DNA of 64,000 nucleotides from a virus. The notes under the pieces were generated by a model. It saw only the letters and a list, made by a program, of their open reading frames with translations. It made no database searches and was not told where the DNA came from. Within the stretch, counting starts at the first letter, position 1. Each line of letters starts with the position of its first letter. The stretch is from IMG/VR virus record IMGVR_UViG_3300031800_000001, positions 1 through 64,000 of that record. One strand, given 5' to 3'. Positions 1-7,063 of the stretch are shown one piece after another. Both the position numbers and the translations under genes were made by a program.

Positions 1-36
1 CACATACCGATACCGACAGCAACAACTACCGAGTAA
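1..36 (+). CDS. 3' end of an upstream gene (partial)
   Basis: Frame 1 is open from the window edge to a TAA at 34-36, giving a Thr/Pro-rich tail of 11 residues. The next gene follows after a 17-base gap that holds a GGAGG ribosome site, as between other genes here. Too little is present to say what the protein is. Confidence 0.35.
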   Translation, partial: HIPIPTATTTE

Positions 37-53
37 AAAAATTGGAGGATTAA

Positions 54-263
54 ATGAAAACACTTATTAAAACAACTTGCAAGGCTTGCGAAGAAAACGG
101 GCAGTTTTCCGATGGGCGTGTGGCAACCGTGATGGCCCCACAATCAATCGACCACGGAGAAACCGTCGAGTGGGTTCCTGCCTGTGCGTCTCACTATAAA
201 TCGTGGTGGGATGGAGCGGATTGGAATGGTGGTCACTTAACCAAACTAATTAACGGAGGATAA
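54..263 (+). CDS. Small Cys-containing protein, unknown function
   Basis: A 69-residue protein with a CKAC pair near residue 10, a later Cys and His (CASH near residue 46), and a Trp-rich middle. This could be a small metal-binding fold, but the ligands are not convincing. The start is set by GGAGG 7 bases upstream. The next gene follows one base later with its own GGAGG. Its first seven codons recur almost unchanged at 682, where the rest of the gene is missing. Confidence 0.65.
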   Translation: MKTLIKTTCKACEENGQFSDGRVATVMAPQSIDHGETVEWVPACASHYKSWWDGADWNGGHLTKLINGG

Positions 264-264
264 A

Positions 265-411
265 ATGACAAACAAACAAGCCTTTGAGCTAATCCTAAAC
301 GCAGCAAAAAGTAACAGCACCGAAACTTGCGATATGCCCGACGAACTCCTAGAGGCAATTCAAATTGCAGAAACTTATATGGACTACGACGGAAACATTC
401 GAGAGGACTAA
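265..411 (+). CDS. Small acidic protein, unknown function
   Basis: A 48-residue acidic, probably helical protein starting MTNKQAFEL. GGAGG lies 6 bases before the ATG, inside the end of the preceding gene. The tight spacing on both sides argues for a real operon gene. No family is recognised. Confidence 0.55.
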   Translation: MTNKQAFELILNAAKSNSTETCDMPDELLEAIQIAETYMDYDGNIRED

Positions 412-417
412 AAAATT

Positions 418-639
418 ATGATTAAAGCAATATACAAAGCAAGAGAAGATGGTGATTGGGATTTTGTCGCAGCGTTTGCGGGAGAAACCATTTGGGACGT
501 TCATCCAGCGGATACCTACGCGCAAGAGTGGGAATTAGAAACTGGTGATGAAGTTATCGTAAAGGATTTTGATGATTTGACTCGCTTGGTTGATGTATTG
601 GAGGACAATAATCACGGTTCCGTCAGATACCTTTGGTGA
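418..639 (+). CDS. Small acidic protein, unknown function
   Basis: A 73-residue acidic protein with several Trp residues (GDWDF, ETIWD, EWELE). It looks globular and soluble, with no signal or membrane segment. No strong ribosome site is visible. It is kept because the reading frame is continuous and it sits in the same head-to-tail series. Confidence 0.55.
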   Translation: MIKAIYKAREDGDWDFVAAFAGETIWDVHPADTYAQEWELETGDEVIVKDFDDLTRLVDVLEDNNHGSVRYLW

Positions 640-681
640 TAATGCCACTGACTCAACCATCGTAACGCATTGGAGAATTAA

Positions 682-777
682 ATGAAAACACTTATTGAAA
701 CAACTTTGATATGTACTAATTGGATTATCATATTCAATGTAGGAAAAGAAATTAACTCTTTAATTTATGGAGGATAA
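682..777 (+). pseudogene. Truncated duplicate of the gene at 54
   Basis: The 31-codon frame begins MKTLIETT, matching the start of the gene at 54 (MKTLIKTT), and the 20 or so bases around both starts are nearly identical. After eight codons the similarity ends and the frame is hydrophobic and low in complexity. A partial duplication followed by decay is the simplest reading; a short membrane peptide is possible. Confidence 0.4.
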
Positions 778-778
778 A

Positions 779-964
779 ATGAAAGAATATACTAAAGAAG
801 AAATCAACGATATGCGAGAGCAACTTGCAGACTCCGAATGGGAAGGGCTGAAAGACAGAGACTTACGCGAAGTCCTTTGGGACGGTTGTATAGGCTGGAA
901 GAATATGCCTGACGAAAAGATTGTCGAACAGTTTGTAGAGCTTTACGAATTTGAGTCAAACTAA
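779..964 (+). CDS. Small protein with DMREQL / LWDGC-GWKN motifs
   Basis: A 61-residue protein. GGAGG sits 7 bases before the chosen ATG; an earlier in-frame ATG at 767 lies upstream of that site. The pattern DMREQL, L.EVLWDGC.GWKN, I.EQFVELYE is shared with the gene at 11662, so the two are diverged copies of one phage family. The conserved Trp, Cys and Gly residues suggest a compact fold. Function unknown. Confidence 0.7.
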   Translation: MKEYTKEEINDMREQLADSEWEGLKDRDLREVLWDGCIGWKNMPDEKIVEQFVELYEFESN

Positions 965-966
965 AA

Positions 967-1050
967 ATGAAACTACGCACACAATATCTCGTCACCTTCC
1001 TGCTCGGATTGGTATGGATTAAATCAATGGTATTATTAGCGCAAGGATAA
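967..1050 (+). CDS. 27-residue hydrophobic peptide
   Basis: It starts two bases after the previous stop and encodes one short hydrophobic stretch (LVTFLLGLVW) with a basic N-terminus, as in small membrane peptides. No Shine-Dalgarno sequence is evident. It may be real through translational coupling or may be chance. Confidence 0.35.
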   Translation: MKLRTQYLVTFLLGLVWIKSMVLLAQG

Positions 1051-1053
1051 ATT

Positions 1054-1365
1054 ATGAAACTAAAATTCAAAAATCAAGACGGCATTAAATACTCCATCAA
1101 GTTTAAGAAGCCCGATGCGCGTAAGCATGGTCAATGCGCTGGGTTTTGTTATTACCCTCACAACGGTAAAGCGGATATTGAAGTAAGCCCAAGCGAATCA
1201 AATCAAATTATTTTCAACACCGTTATACATGAAGTGACACACGCCTTTTTTGACGACAAGACAGAAACGGAGACAGCTAGATTTGCTGATACATTGAGTC
1301 GCCTTTTGTTTAACAATTTACAATTTAGAAGTTGCAACTTGCAAGAACTAATAAAAGAAAAATGA
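1054..1365 (+). CDS. Small zinc metallopeptidase-like protein (HEXXH)
   Basis: This 103-residue protein carries HEVTH at residues 59-63 inside a hydrophobic-amphipathic helix, followed by acidic residues (DDKTETETARFAD), one of which could be the third zinc ligand. The layout resembles minimal zincin or SprT-like domains found in phages. Two Cys near residues 28 and 32 could add a small metal site. Peptidase activity is an inference from the motif. The stop overlaps the next start (ATGA). Confidence 0.6.
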   Translation: MKLKFKNQDGIKYSIKFKKPDARKHGQCAGFCYYPHNGKADIEVSPSESNQIIFNTVIHEVTHAFFDDKTETETARFADTLSRLLFNNLQFRSCNLQELIKEK

Positions 1366-1553
1366 AAAAACTAAAACTAAAAGTAAATGACCCCGTGATG
1401 TGGAGAAAGAGGGAATATCGGTTTATTCGATACCCTATCGGCTCAACAGACAAAGCAGTTATAGTAACCGTTGGCGAAACGCATAGGCATTGGTTTACTG
1501 TTCCTGTAAGTGAATTAGACTTGATTATGGAATTTGATTTTGTAAAGGAATAA
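1362..1553 (+). CDS. Small basic protein, unknown function
   Basis: A 63-residue protein starting MKKLKLKV, translationally coupled to the HEXXH gene by a 4-base ATGA overlap. It alternates basic and hydrophobic residues in a beta-rich pattern. Not recognised. Confidence 0.6.
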   Translation: MKKLKLKVNDPVMWRKREYRFIRYPIGSTDKAVIVTVGETHRHWFTVPVSELDLIMEFDFVKE

Positions 1554-1554
1554 A

Positions 1555-1716
1555 ATGCTGACAGGACAAGCACTAGATATTGTGTTGAGGATGGCTCGAT
1601 TTTTCCCGCACAAAGACAAGCAAGACGAAGAAGCAATTAAAGAAGTAGAATTTCTCCTATCATCCTTTGAGGATACGGGAGGCTACACCGAAGATGATTA
1701 CATGGAGGAGAATTAA
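1555..1716 (+). CDS. Small acidic helical protein, unknown function
   Basis: A 53-residue protein beginning MLTGQALDIV and ending in an acidic tail. It starts one base after the previous stop and ends one base before the next start, so it fits the run of coupled genes. No family recognised. Confidence 0.55.
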   Translation: MLTGQALDIVLRMARFFPHKDKQDEEAIKEVEFLLSSFEDTGGYTEDDYMEEN

Positions 1717-1717
1717 A

Positions 1718-1948
1718 ATGACCAAAGAAGAAGTAAGAGAACAAGTCCAAGAGGACATTAGAAGTTACCTTGATTCAGACGTTTGCTGCGGGAGCTTAAC
1801 GCCCCGCGATGAAATAGTAGATGAGCTTTGTCAAATCGTAGTAGACAATTTTAAGAAACTGTCAGATGACGCTTGCGCGGATGCGATACATCCTCGCCAT
1901 TTCACCAAAGGCATTGACCTTCAGAGTGAACGCCGATTGGAGGATTAA
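1718..1948 (+). CDS. Small protein, EQVQEDI / LCQIVVDNF family
   Basis: A 76-residue protein. GGAGG precedes the ATG. The blocks REQVQEDI..YL and ELCQIVVDNF.K recur in the gene at 24017, so two copies of this family lie in the window, one in each small-gene zone. Likely a short helical bundle; function unknown. Confidence 0.7.
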   Translation: MTKEEVREQVQEDIRSYLDSDVCCGSLTPRDEIVDELCQIVVDNFKKLSDDACADAIHPRHFTKGIDLQSERRLED

Positions 1949-2176
1949 ATGAGAAACTACGAACTAATTAAAGCAATCTACGACAGATGTCCCAATATGG
2001 CGAAGTATCCCAAGGAACTTACCATTGACCAGATATTTGACAGGACGCAAGACATCATAGATTTGATTGAATTACATCGCCCCGAAATCGTAAACCCTAC
2101 CGATTTTGTACCTACCTTTGAAAGTTTGAAGGAAGAAATGAGGAAATACCCTCACCAAGATAACCACATGGACTGA
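1949..2176 (+). CDS. Small protein, unknown function
   Basis: A 75-residue protein that starts directly after the preceding stop, with GGAGG 7 bases before the ATG. It is rich in Ile, Pro and acidic residues with no membrane segment. It directly precedes the ligase gene (gap 8 bases). No family recognised. Confidence 0.6.
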   Translation: MRNYELIKAIYDRCPNMAKYPKELTIDQIFDRTQDIIDLIELHRPEIVNPTDFVPTFESLKEEMRKYPHQDNHMD

Positions 2177-2184
2177 TAAAAATT

Positions 2185-3393
2185 ATGAAGCTACCAACAC
2201 TATATAAGAAAACCACAATAGGCAAGACACAAACTTGGCAGATTATCACCGATGGTGACAAATATCGCACCGTCTCTGGTCAACAGGATGGCAAAAAGAT
2301 TCAGAACAAGTGGACGACTTGTAAGCCCAAAAATGTTGGCCGCGCAAACGCAACTACTGGCGATGAACAGGCAATCAAAGAAGCCGTAGCCAAGCACGAC
2401 AAGAAGCTGGAAGGCGGATACCATTTGAACGTGGAGAACATCGACAAGAAAAGATTCTATGAGCCTATGCTTGCACAAGATTTCAAGAACAAAAATCGGC
2501 AGAAAGAAGTAATGACTGAAATTGGTTCAGAAGCAGATAACACAACTGGATATGGTGCTGCCGTGTTCTCTCAACCCAAGCTAGATGGCATACGCTGTAT
2601 CGCTATGCGTGAGGGATTGTTTACTCGTACTGGCAAGCCCATTACTGCTGTACCTCACATCCATGAAGCGTTGGAACCCTTCTTTGAAAAGTATCCTAAT
2701 GCTACTCTTGATGGTGAGTTGTATAACCATGCGTACAAGGACGATTTCAACAAAATCATTCACCTTGTTCGCAAGCAGATTCTTACTGATGAGCATTTGG
2801 CAGAGAGCAAGGAAATGATTCAGTATCACATTTATGATGCTCCCGTGATTGCTGGGGTATTCAAAGGGGATAAGTGTTGGACAGAGAAGGATTTGTTTTC
2901 GGATAGGACTTCCGTACTGGACGCACAGTTTGCCAATTTAGGAATAGATGGTCGCTCACTTCACGGAGAACCCAATCCTCTTGTTATCGTAGAGACTACC
3001 GAAGTAAATAGCAGAGAACATCTTGATGAGTTGTATGCGGATTACGTTGAGGTTGGTTATGAAGGTCAAATGATTCGACTCGACGGGCCTTACGAGAACA
3101 AACGCTCATCCAAACTGCTCAAGCGCAAGGAGTTCGTTGACGAAGAATACACCATTCTTGGTTACGAGGAAGGCAAGGGCAACCGTATTGGAACCATTAA
3201 GCACTTCAAGTTCAAGAACAAAAACGGCAAAGGCTTTAACTCAAACGTCAAAGGCTCGTTTGAATACATGGCGGAACTGCTAGAGAAAGCAGACGAATTG
3301 ATAGGCAAGGAGGCAACAGTTAAGTATTTTAACCTCACGCCTGACGGTGTGCCTCGCTTCCCCTATGTAATTGCAATTAGAGACTATGAGTAA
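2185..3393 (+). CDS. ATP-dependent DNA ligase
   Basis: The 402-residue protein seals nicks through a ligase-adenylate intermediate. The adenylated lysine is in KLDG at 132-135 (motif I), followed by TLDGELY near 174 (motif III), EGQMIRLD (motif IV) and KLLKRKEF (motif V), then a C-terminal OB-like part. About 90 N-terminal residues precede the nucleotidyltransferase core; they contain a W-rich beta region resembling the WGR-type extension seen in some viral ligases, which is an inference. It presumably acts in phage replication or repair. Length and motif order fit ATP-type, not NAD-type, ligases. Confidence 0.92.
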   Translation: MKLPTLYKKTTIGKTQTWQIITDGDKYRTVSGQQDGKKIQNKWTTCKPKNVGRANATTGDEQAIKEAVAKHDKKLEGGYHLNVENIDKKRFYEPMLAQDFKNKNRQKEVMTEIGSEADNTTGYGAAVFSQPKLDGIRCIAMREGLFTRTGKPITAVPHIHEALEPFFEKYPNATLDGELYNHAYKDDFNKIIHLVRKQILTDEHLAESKEMIQYHIYDAPVIAGVFKGDKCWTEKDLFSDRTSVLDAQFANLGIDGRSLHGEPNPLVIVETTEVNSREHLDELYADYVEVGYEGQMIRLDGPYENKRSSKLLKRKEFVDEEYTILGYEEGKGNRIGTIKHFKFKNKNGKGFNSNVKGSFEYMAELLEKADELIGKEATVKYFNLTPDGVPRFPYVIAIRDYE

Positions 3394-3550
3394 TTTAGAA
3401 TTGGTACGAAAGACCCTTGACGCAGCGAGAGAATATGAACTTGAAGCGGAGGTTATGTGGAGTGCGTTAAACGCAGCAGCGGAGGCCAACGAGCATGGTA
3501 AAACTATGGAGCAAGCGTTAACCGAAGCGTTGGACGAATGGGACATTTAA
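3386..3550 (+). CDS. Small acidic helical protein, unknown function
   Basis: A 54-residue protein overlapping the ligase 3' end by 8 bases. It is rich in Ala, Glu and Leu and predicted helical. Its stop overlaps the next start (TAATG), so all three genes are probably coupled. Not recognised. Confidence 0.55.
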   Translation: MSNLELVRKTLDAAREYELEAEVMWSALNAAAEANEHGKTMEQALTEALDEWDI

Positions 3551-3753
3551 TGATTGTTAAAGTTAAACTAGACGATTGGGCGAAGAACAAACTCAAGAAT
3601 CGTATGGGATGGACGATGCTTGCGGGAGGTGCAGACAGCTTGAGTCCGAATGACTTGATTATTTTGAGCTTAATCAGCAAAGAAGATGGAGAGACAATGG
3701 ATTTAACAGAAGAAGCGGGTAAGTTAAAAAAACTTTTCGATAAACACAGTTAA
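3550..3753 (+). CDS. Small protein, unknown function
   Basis: A 67-residue protein beginning MIVKVKLDDW, with the ATG sharing its A with the previous TAA. It has a basic N-terminal half and an acidic helical C-terminus. Not recognised. Confidence 0.6.
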   Translation: MIVKVKLDDWAKNKLKNRMGWTMLAGGADSLSPNDLIILSLISKEDGETMDLTEEAGKLKKLFDKHS

Positions 3754-3756
3754 TTT

Positions 3757-3960
3757 ATGAACAATAAACAAATAGCAAAACGAATAGCCCTAACAGTAGC
3801 TTGGTTCCTCCTAGTATTATTTGTAGTGACGATACTTATGGGTTGCGCCACAAACAAGGAACACCCCATGTACGACAACCTTCTCTTTGAAAAAGAGTAT
3901 GAAAATTTAGCGTACAAGAGCGTCACGAAGAAAGACTACGAGTGCAAGGAGGAATGTTAA
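3757..3960 (+). CDS. Small predicted lipoprotein
   Basis: The 67-residue product has a basic N-terminus, a hydrophobic segment at about 10-27 and the lipobox LMGC with Cys30 as the predicted lipidated residue. The remaining 37 residues are charged. It should be exported and anchored in the envelope. The role is unknown; it lies in the early-type small-gene region, far from the lysis-type genes near 44 kb. Confidence 0.65.
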   Translation: MNNKQIAKRIALTVAWFLLVLFVVTILMGCATNKEHPMYDNLLFEKEYENLAYKSVTKKDYECKEEC

Positions 3961-4182
3961 ATGAAAAAGCGCATTAAAGAGACACTCGTTCAAGAGATGA
4001 AGAACATTCACGGCGACACGCATGAAGGCTGGTGGACTGACGAACAGGCACTCGACGAAGTATCTGAAAGAGTTTACCGTACAGTTGGAAATTTTCTGGA
4101 GTGGTGGGGCAAGAACCCAAGCATTTCCACGGAGAAATACTGGGGCAAACCGGAGGACGGTGGTACAGGAGGCGCGTGGTAA
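3961..4182 (+). CDS. Small Trp-rich protein, unknown function
   Basis: A 73-residue protein starting directly after the lipoprotein stop. It contains EGWW, EWWGK and a Gly-rich end. Soluble, not recognised. Confidence 0.6.
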   Translation: MKKRIKETLVQEMKNIHGDTHEGWWTDEQALDEVSERVYRTVGNFLEWWGKNPSISTEKYWGKPEDGGTGGAW

Positions 4183-4184
4183 TC

Positions 4185-4337
4185 ATGTATTTTCAAGACT
4201 TAATCGAATGTCCCGAATGTGGTTTCCACGTTCACGAATTGACACACGTTCACGATTTGCCAAGAGGCAAGGTTCTAATGTGCGAGGCTTGCCATGAGGA
4301 TTCAGAGGAAGGTTCAAGTGATGACCCCCTTGAGTAA
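4185..4337 (+). CDS. Small zinc-ribbon protein
   Basis: A 50-residue protein with CPEC at residues 9-12 and CEAC at 33-36, a four-Cys zinc-ribbon layout with several His between. The chosen ATG lies two bases after the previous stop. Such minimal ribbons often bind nucleic acid or protein partners; the partner here is unknown. Confidence 0.65.
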   Translation: MYFQDLIECPECGFHVHELTHVHDLPRGKVLMCEACHEDSEEGSSDDPLE

Positions 4338-4368
4338 GGTTTTAATTTTTAATAAATAAAAAAGATTA

Positions 4369-4383
4369 TAGGTGGACGATATA
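4369..4383 (+). repeat. 15-base repeat TAGGTGGACGATATA, copy 1
   Basis: This 15-mer recurs exactly at 16468-16482. Copy 1 lies just upstream of the promoter at 4396; copy 2 lies inside an inverted repeat. It may be a protein-binding site. Confidence 0.5.
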
Positions 4384-4395
4384 TTGAAAAAAGCA

Positions 4396-4424
4396 TTGAC
4401 TTCACCAAAGAACAGTAGTAAGAT
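4396..4424 (+). promoter_or_regulatory. Sigma-70 type promoter
   Basis: TTGACT, a 17-base spacer and TAAGAT precede the gene at 4441, giving a predicted leader of about 10 bases. Unlike most early promoters here the spacer lacks TAGAAT. Confidence 0.6.
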
Positions 4425-4440
4425 GGGACTTGATTAAGCT

Positions 4441-4710
4441 ATGACAGATAAAGAAATACTAGAAACGATATATCGTTGGATACAACAGGCGAATAGTCGA
4501 GACGAAAATCCTGACCACACTCGCCAACGCCTGAAAGACTGCCAAGACTTTATTGAACAAGAATGGCAGAAGCATGACGACCCACAGCAACAATCCAAAG
4601 CACTTGGACAGTTTAGCAAGACTTGGTATGAGGCCGATGCTCGTAGAGAGGATGAGCGGCATCGCGGTTTAGTAATCGGGGAAGATGGAACCGTTGAATC
4701 ACTAGAATGA
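4441..4710 (+). CDS. Acidic helical protein, unknown function
   Basis: An 89-residue charged protein, mostly predicted helix, rich in Gln, Asp and Arg. It is the first gene of a unit driven by the promoter at 4396. The stop overlaps the next start (ATGA). Not recognised. Confidence 0.65.
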   Translation: MTDKEILETIYRWIQQANSRDENPDHTRQRLKDCQDFIEQEWQKHDDPQQQSKALGQFSKTWYEADARREDERHRGLVIGEDGTVESLE

Positions 4711-4901
4711 AAAATATAACACTAACAGTTAATCACACAGGGCGAGAAATGATGGTGAATTGGGACAATGTAGATTTTGCCAAGGAAAGCAAAAGTGTTT
4801 ACGGTGATGATTATGTTGAGATTCACTTTGGAAAACAATCCATTGACGTAAAAGAAACACTAGAAGAAGTCGAGGCGAAACTAGCGAATTTGGGCCTTTA
4901 G
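4707..4901 (+). CDS. Small protein resembling FlbD-like phage proteins
   Basis: A 64-residue protein beginning with the beta-strand pattern ITLTVN and a later V.W.NVDF, reminiscent of small FlbD-like proteins common in phages. This is a weak resemblance. Its TAG stop falls inside the tRNA that begins at 4892, so mRNA and tRNA share 10 bases and tRNA processing would remove the stop codon. Confidence 0.6.
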   Translation: MKNITLTVNHTGREMMVNWDNVDFAKESKSVYGDDYVEIHFGKQSIDVKETLEEVEAKLANLGL

Positions 4902-4968
4902 CTCAACTGGTTAGAGCAGTACACTCATAATGTATTGGCTGGGGGTTCAAGTCCCTCAAGGCCCACCA
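4892..4968 (+). tRNA. tRNA with anticodon CAT (elongator Met, or Ile if lysidine-modified)
   Basis: A 77-base cloverleaf. The acceptor GGGCCTT pairs with AAGGCCC, the D stem is GCTC/GAGC, and the anticodon loop CTCATAA reads CAT on stem GTACA/TGTAT. The T loop is TTCAAGT, the discriminator is A and CCA is encoded. G1-C72 pairing and the stem sequence exclude an initiator tRNA. CAT can be elongator Met or, after C34 modification to lysidine, Ile(AUA); sequence alone does not settle this. Confidence 0.93.
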
Positions 4969-4995
4969 TTAAATTTTAATAAAATACGGCAAACG

Positions 4996-5820
4996 ATGAA
5001 CGATAGATGTGATTTTAGTAACCTTCCCCCGATGCTCGACAAAAGCGAAACGGAGCAGTTGGGCCAAACCCTTCTCAATGGAACAGACGAGCAGAAGGAT
5101 GAGGCAAAATGTCGGCTCATTGAATCAAACATTCGCCTTGTCATAAAAATGGCAAAAGACTACGCCAATCTTGGAGTAGAAGTCGATGATTTGGTAAATG
5201 AGGGGAATATGGGCCTCATGGTTGCTGCTGAAAAATTTGACCCGAATAGGGGTGCAAAATTCTCAACTTATGCTTCTTTTTGGATTAGACAAAAGATACT
5301 ACGAGCCTTAAACAACAAGAGCAGCCTAATTAGACTTCCCGTTTACCTAAAGCAGAGATACATGAACATTCGTAAGTTCATGGGGAAATATACGGCTGAA
5401 CACGATGATGCGCCAAGCAACGAACTGATAGCTAAAGAGTTCGGCATTACAGTAGCCAAGGTCGAAAAATTATTTGAAATAACTGCTCCAATTTTTAGAC
5501 TCGACTCGTCGGTGGGGGCCGATGGGGAGAACAGCAGGATGCTCCCTTTCATTGAAATTGTGTGTGATATGGAGTCTTTTAGCCCATCACTTCAATTAGA
5601 ACGGAAGGAACAAACTCAAATTTTATCAGAAATGCTTTCAAACCTTCCAGAAAGGGAAGAATATATTATTCGCCATCGTTTTGGCTTGCAGGGGTTGGAG
5701 AAAGAGACTCTTGAAAAAATAGGCGACCACTTTGGCGTAACCCGCGAGAGGATACGGCAAGTTGAGGACACGGCACTCCGCAAATTAGGGTTCATGTATC
5801 GTAGCCGAAAAAAGGATTGA
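4996..5820 (+). CDS. Sigma-70 family RNA polymerase sigma factor
   Basis: The 274-residue protein has sigma regions 2, 3 and 4 but no region 1.1. Region 2 is near residues 40-110 and includes the FDPNRGAKFSTYASFWIRQ block (core and -10 binding). Region 4 is near 215-265 and includes ETLEKIGDHFGVTRERIRQVE, a complete -35 helix-turn-helix. An open frame extends upstream into the tRNA, but the first sensible start is the ATG at 4996. It resembles primary or group 2/3 bacterial sigma factors more than compact phage ones. It could redirect host polymerase to phage promoters, perhaps the TAGAAT class; that link is inference. Confidence 0.9.
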   Translation: MNDRCDFSNLPPMLDKSETEQLGQTLLNGTDEQKDEAKCRLIESNIRLVIKMAKDYANLGVEVDDLVNEGNMGLMVAAEKFDPNRGAKFSTYASFWIRQKILRALNNKSSLIRLPVYLKQRYMNIRKFMGKYTAEHDDAPSNELIAKEFGITVAKVEKLFEITAPIFRLDSSVGADGENSRMLPFIEIVCDMESFSPSLQLERKEQTQILSEMLSNLPEREEYIIRHRFGLQGLEKETLEKIGDHFGVTRERIRQVEDTALRKLGFMYRSRKKD

Positions 5821-5845
5821 CTCAATTTTAGAATTCGTTTAAGCT
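5817..5845 (+). promoter_or_regulatory. Early promoter, TAGAAT-spacer class
   Basis: TTGACT, 17-base spacer with TAGAAT at spacer positions 7-12, then TAAGCT. Predicted start about 5852, four bases before the ATG at 5856. The -35 overlaps the sigma factor stop codon. Confidence 0.75.
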
Positions 5846-5855
5846 TGTTATTGCA

Positions 5856-6239
5856 ATGAATAAAAAGAAAATACATATCAAATGGGAAAAGAACAGCAGA
5901 GTCAATCGCCTCGCGGCGGAAGGCAAAATCAAAGAGGAGGACGTTCTTCCACGAAGCAGAACGGATGAATTTCCAGCAGAGGTAGCTACGGTAAGGATGC
6001 AGAAGTTGAGCGACAAGGTTCCTTATGTTGTCGTCCACATTCGCGGCAAATCAAAGCAACGAAAATTATGGAATGGTCACGATTATGAGTGTGCAATGAC
6101 CTGCCGAGTAACTCTTGCTGGCATTTGGGGTGGACAGCCTTTTGCAATGAGTTCAAATGGTGAGCTTGACGAAGATTATGATTGGCAAGATGTTCACAAT
6201 GTAGTGACCAGAGTAAAAGAAGCGATGGAGCTAAAATAA
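5856..6239 (+). CDS. Protein of unknown function
   Basis: A 127-residue protein with a basic N-terminal third and a mixed alpha/beta remainder. It has its own TAGAAT-class promoter and an almost leaderless start with no clear Shine-Dalgarno. The stop overlaps the next start. No family recognised. Confidence 0.7.
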   Translation: MNKKKIHIKWEKNSRVNRLAAEGKIKEEDVLPRSRTDEFPAEVATVRMQKLSDKVPYVVVHIRGKSKQRKLWNGHDYECAMTCRVTLAGIWGGQPFAMSSNGELDEDYDWQDVHNVVTRVKEAMELK

Positions 6240-6475
6240 TGCAAACGAAATACCGTCCACCCAACCAAGCCGAGTCGCACCCGAAGTATTGTGCGCCCTC
6301 CCCGTATGGGGGAAAGCTAGAAAATCTGACCGATTATCCCCCCGAATCCGTATTTCGTCTTGAAAGAAAGCTAGACAGATACAATCACATTATGGAATTG
6401 ATGAGAACTTGCCTTGCGCTATTTACCGTGACGCTCCAGATTGTTATTCTATTGAAACTGTTTAATTTAATATAA
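6239..6475 (+). CDS. Small C-terminally anchored membrane protein
   Basis: A 78-residue protein starting on the A of the previous TAA. About 50 polar, Pro-rich residues precede one C-terminal hydrophobic segment (LALFTVTLQIVILLKLF). Function unknown. Confidence 0.6.
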   Translation: MQTKYRPPNQAESHPKYCAPSPYGGKLENLTDYPPESVFRLERKLDRYNHIMELMRTCLALFTVTLQIVILLKLFNLI

Positions 6476-6478
6476 TTT

Positions 6479-6970
6479 ATGAAAAAAGCAAAAATGTTAT
6501 CAGCAGACGGTAGCGAGTTTACCGTGTTTTACCTAGAGCAAGAAAACCCTCACAAGATTGTAGATGATGCAGGGGTTGACATAGATACTGGCAAATATGT
6601 TGCTGGAGGCTTTTGCGTGGACGAGCAGGAAGACAATCCTTTCGGGCTGGACAAGACTTTCGCGGCCTTGGGGGGATGGCCGAAGGTATCTGATTTAGAC
6701 GCCCCAGCGTTTTCTGGCCCGACAGGGCCGAAAGGTCACACAGGCTGGAAAGGTGAGCAGGAGGCTTACGCTGGCGAAGTGATATTACCAGAGGACATGG
6801 TAATGGGCAGACTCTACAAGGTCGAAGGAATAGACATTGTTGCTAGATTCATGGGCGAATACAATGATTTACTTTTCGCCGTGAAACATCACGACACATG
6901 GTTTTACATTCCAATGGACGCGAAAGTACGCAAAATAGGAAAGAGTGAGGTTGACGAGTATTTAAGCTAA
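6479..6970 (+). CDS. Protein of unknown function with short collagen-like stretch
   Basis: A 163-residue acidic protein. A brief GPTGPKGHTGWKG run near residue 80 looks like a few collagen triplets used as a linker between two small domains. No further homology is recognised. It is the last gene before the RNA element upstream of GMP reductase. Confidence 0.65.
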   Translation: MKKAKMLSADGSEFTVFYLEQENPHKIVDDAGVDIDTGKYVAGGFCVDEQEDNPFGLDKTFAALGGWPKVSDLDAPAFSGPTGPKGHTGWKGEQEAYAGEVILPEDMVMGRLYKVEGIDIVARFMGEYNDLLFAVKHHDTWFYIPMDAKVRKIGKSEVDEYLS

Positions 6971-6974
6971 TTTG

Positions 6975-7042
6975 TTTGCGGAATAGAGGCGTGAGAGAAC
7001 CGCGCACAGGACTATACTTCATCCTTTCATTAACACCGCGAA
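6975..7042 (+). ncRNA. Three-way-junction RNA element, copy A
   Basis: TTTGCGG at 6975-6981 pairs with CCGCGAA at 7036-7042. Just inside lie AATAGA and, at the far side, TTAACA. Between them are a GAGAG-containing hairpin and an AGGA/TCCT hairpin. The same layout recurs twice at 13398-13550. Copy A ends 21 bases before the GMP reductase start, so it may be a cis-regulatory RNA. No known riboswitch class was recognised. Confidence 0.6.
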
Positions 7043-7063
7043 CTATTTTTTAATTTTTATTAA

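Noticed and set aside
4930-4995. N-terminal extension of the sigma factor
   Set aside because: The frame stays open upstream, but these codons are the 3' half of the tRNA; the ATG at 4996 fits the family.
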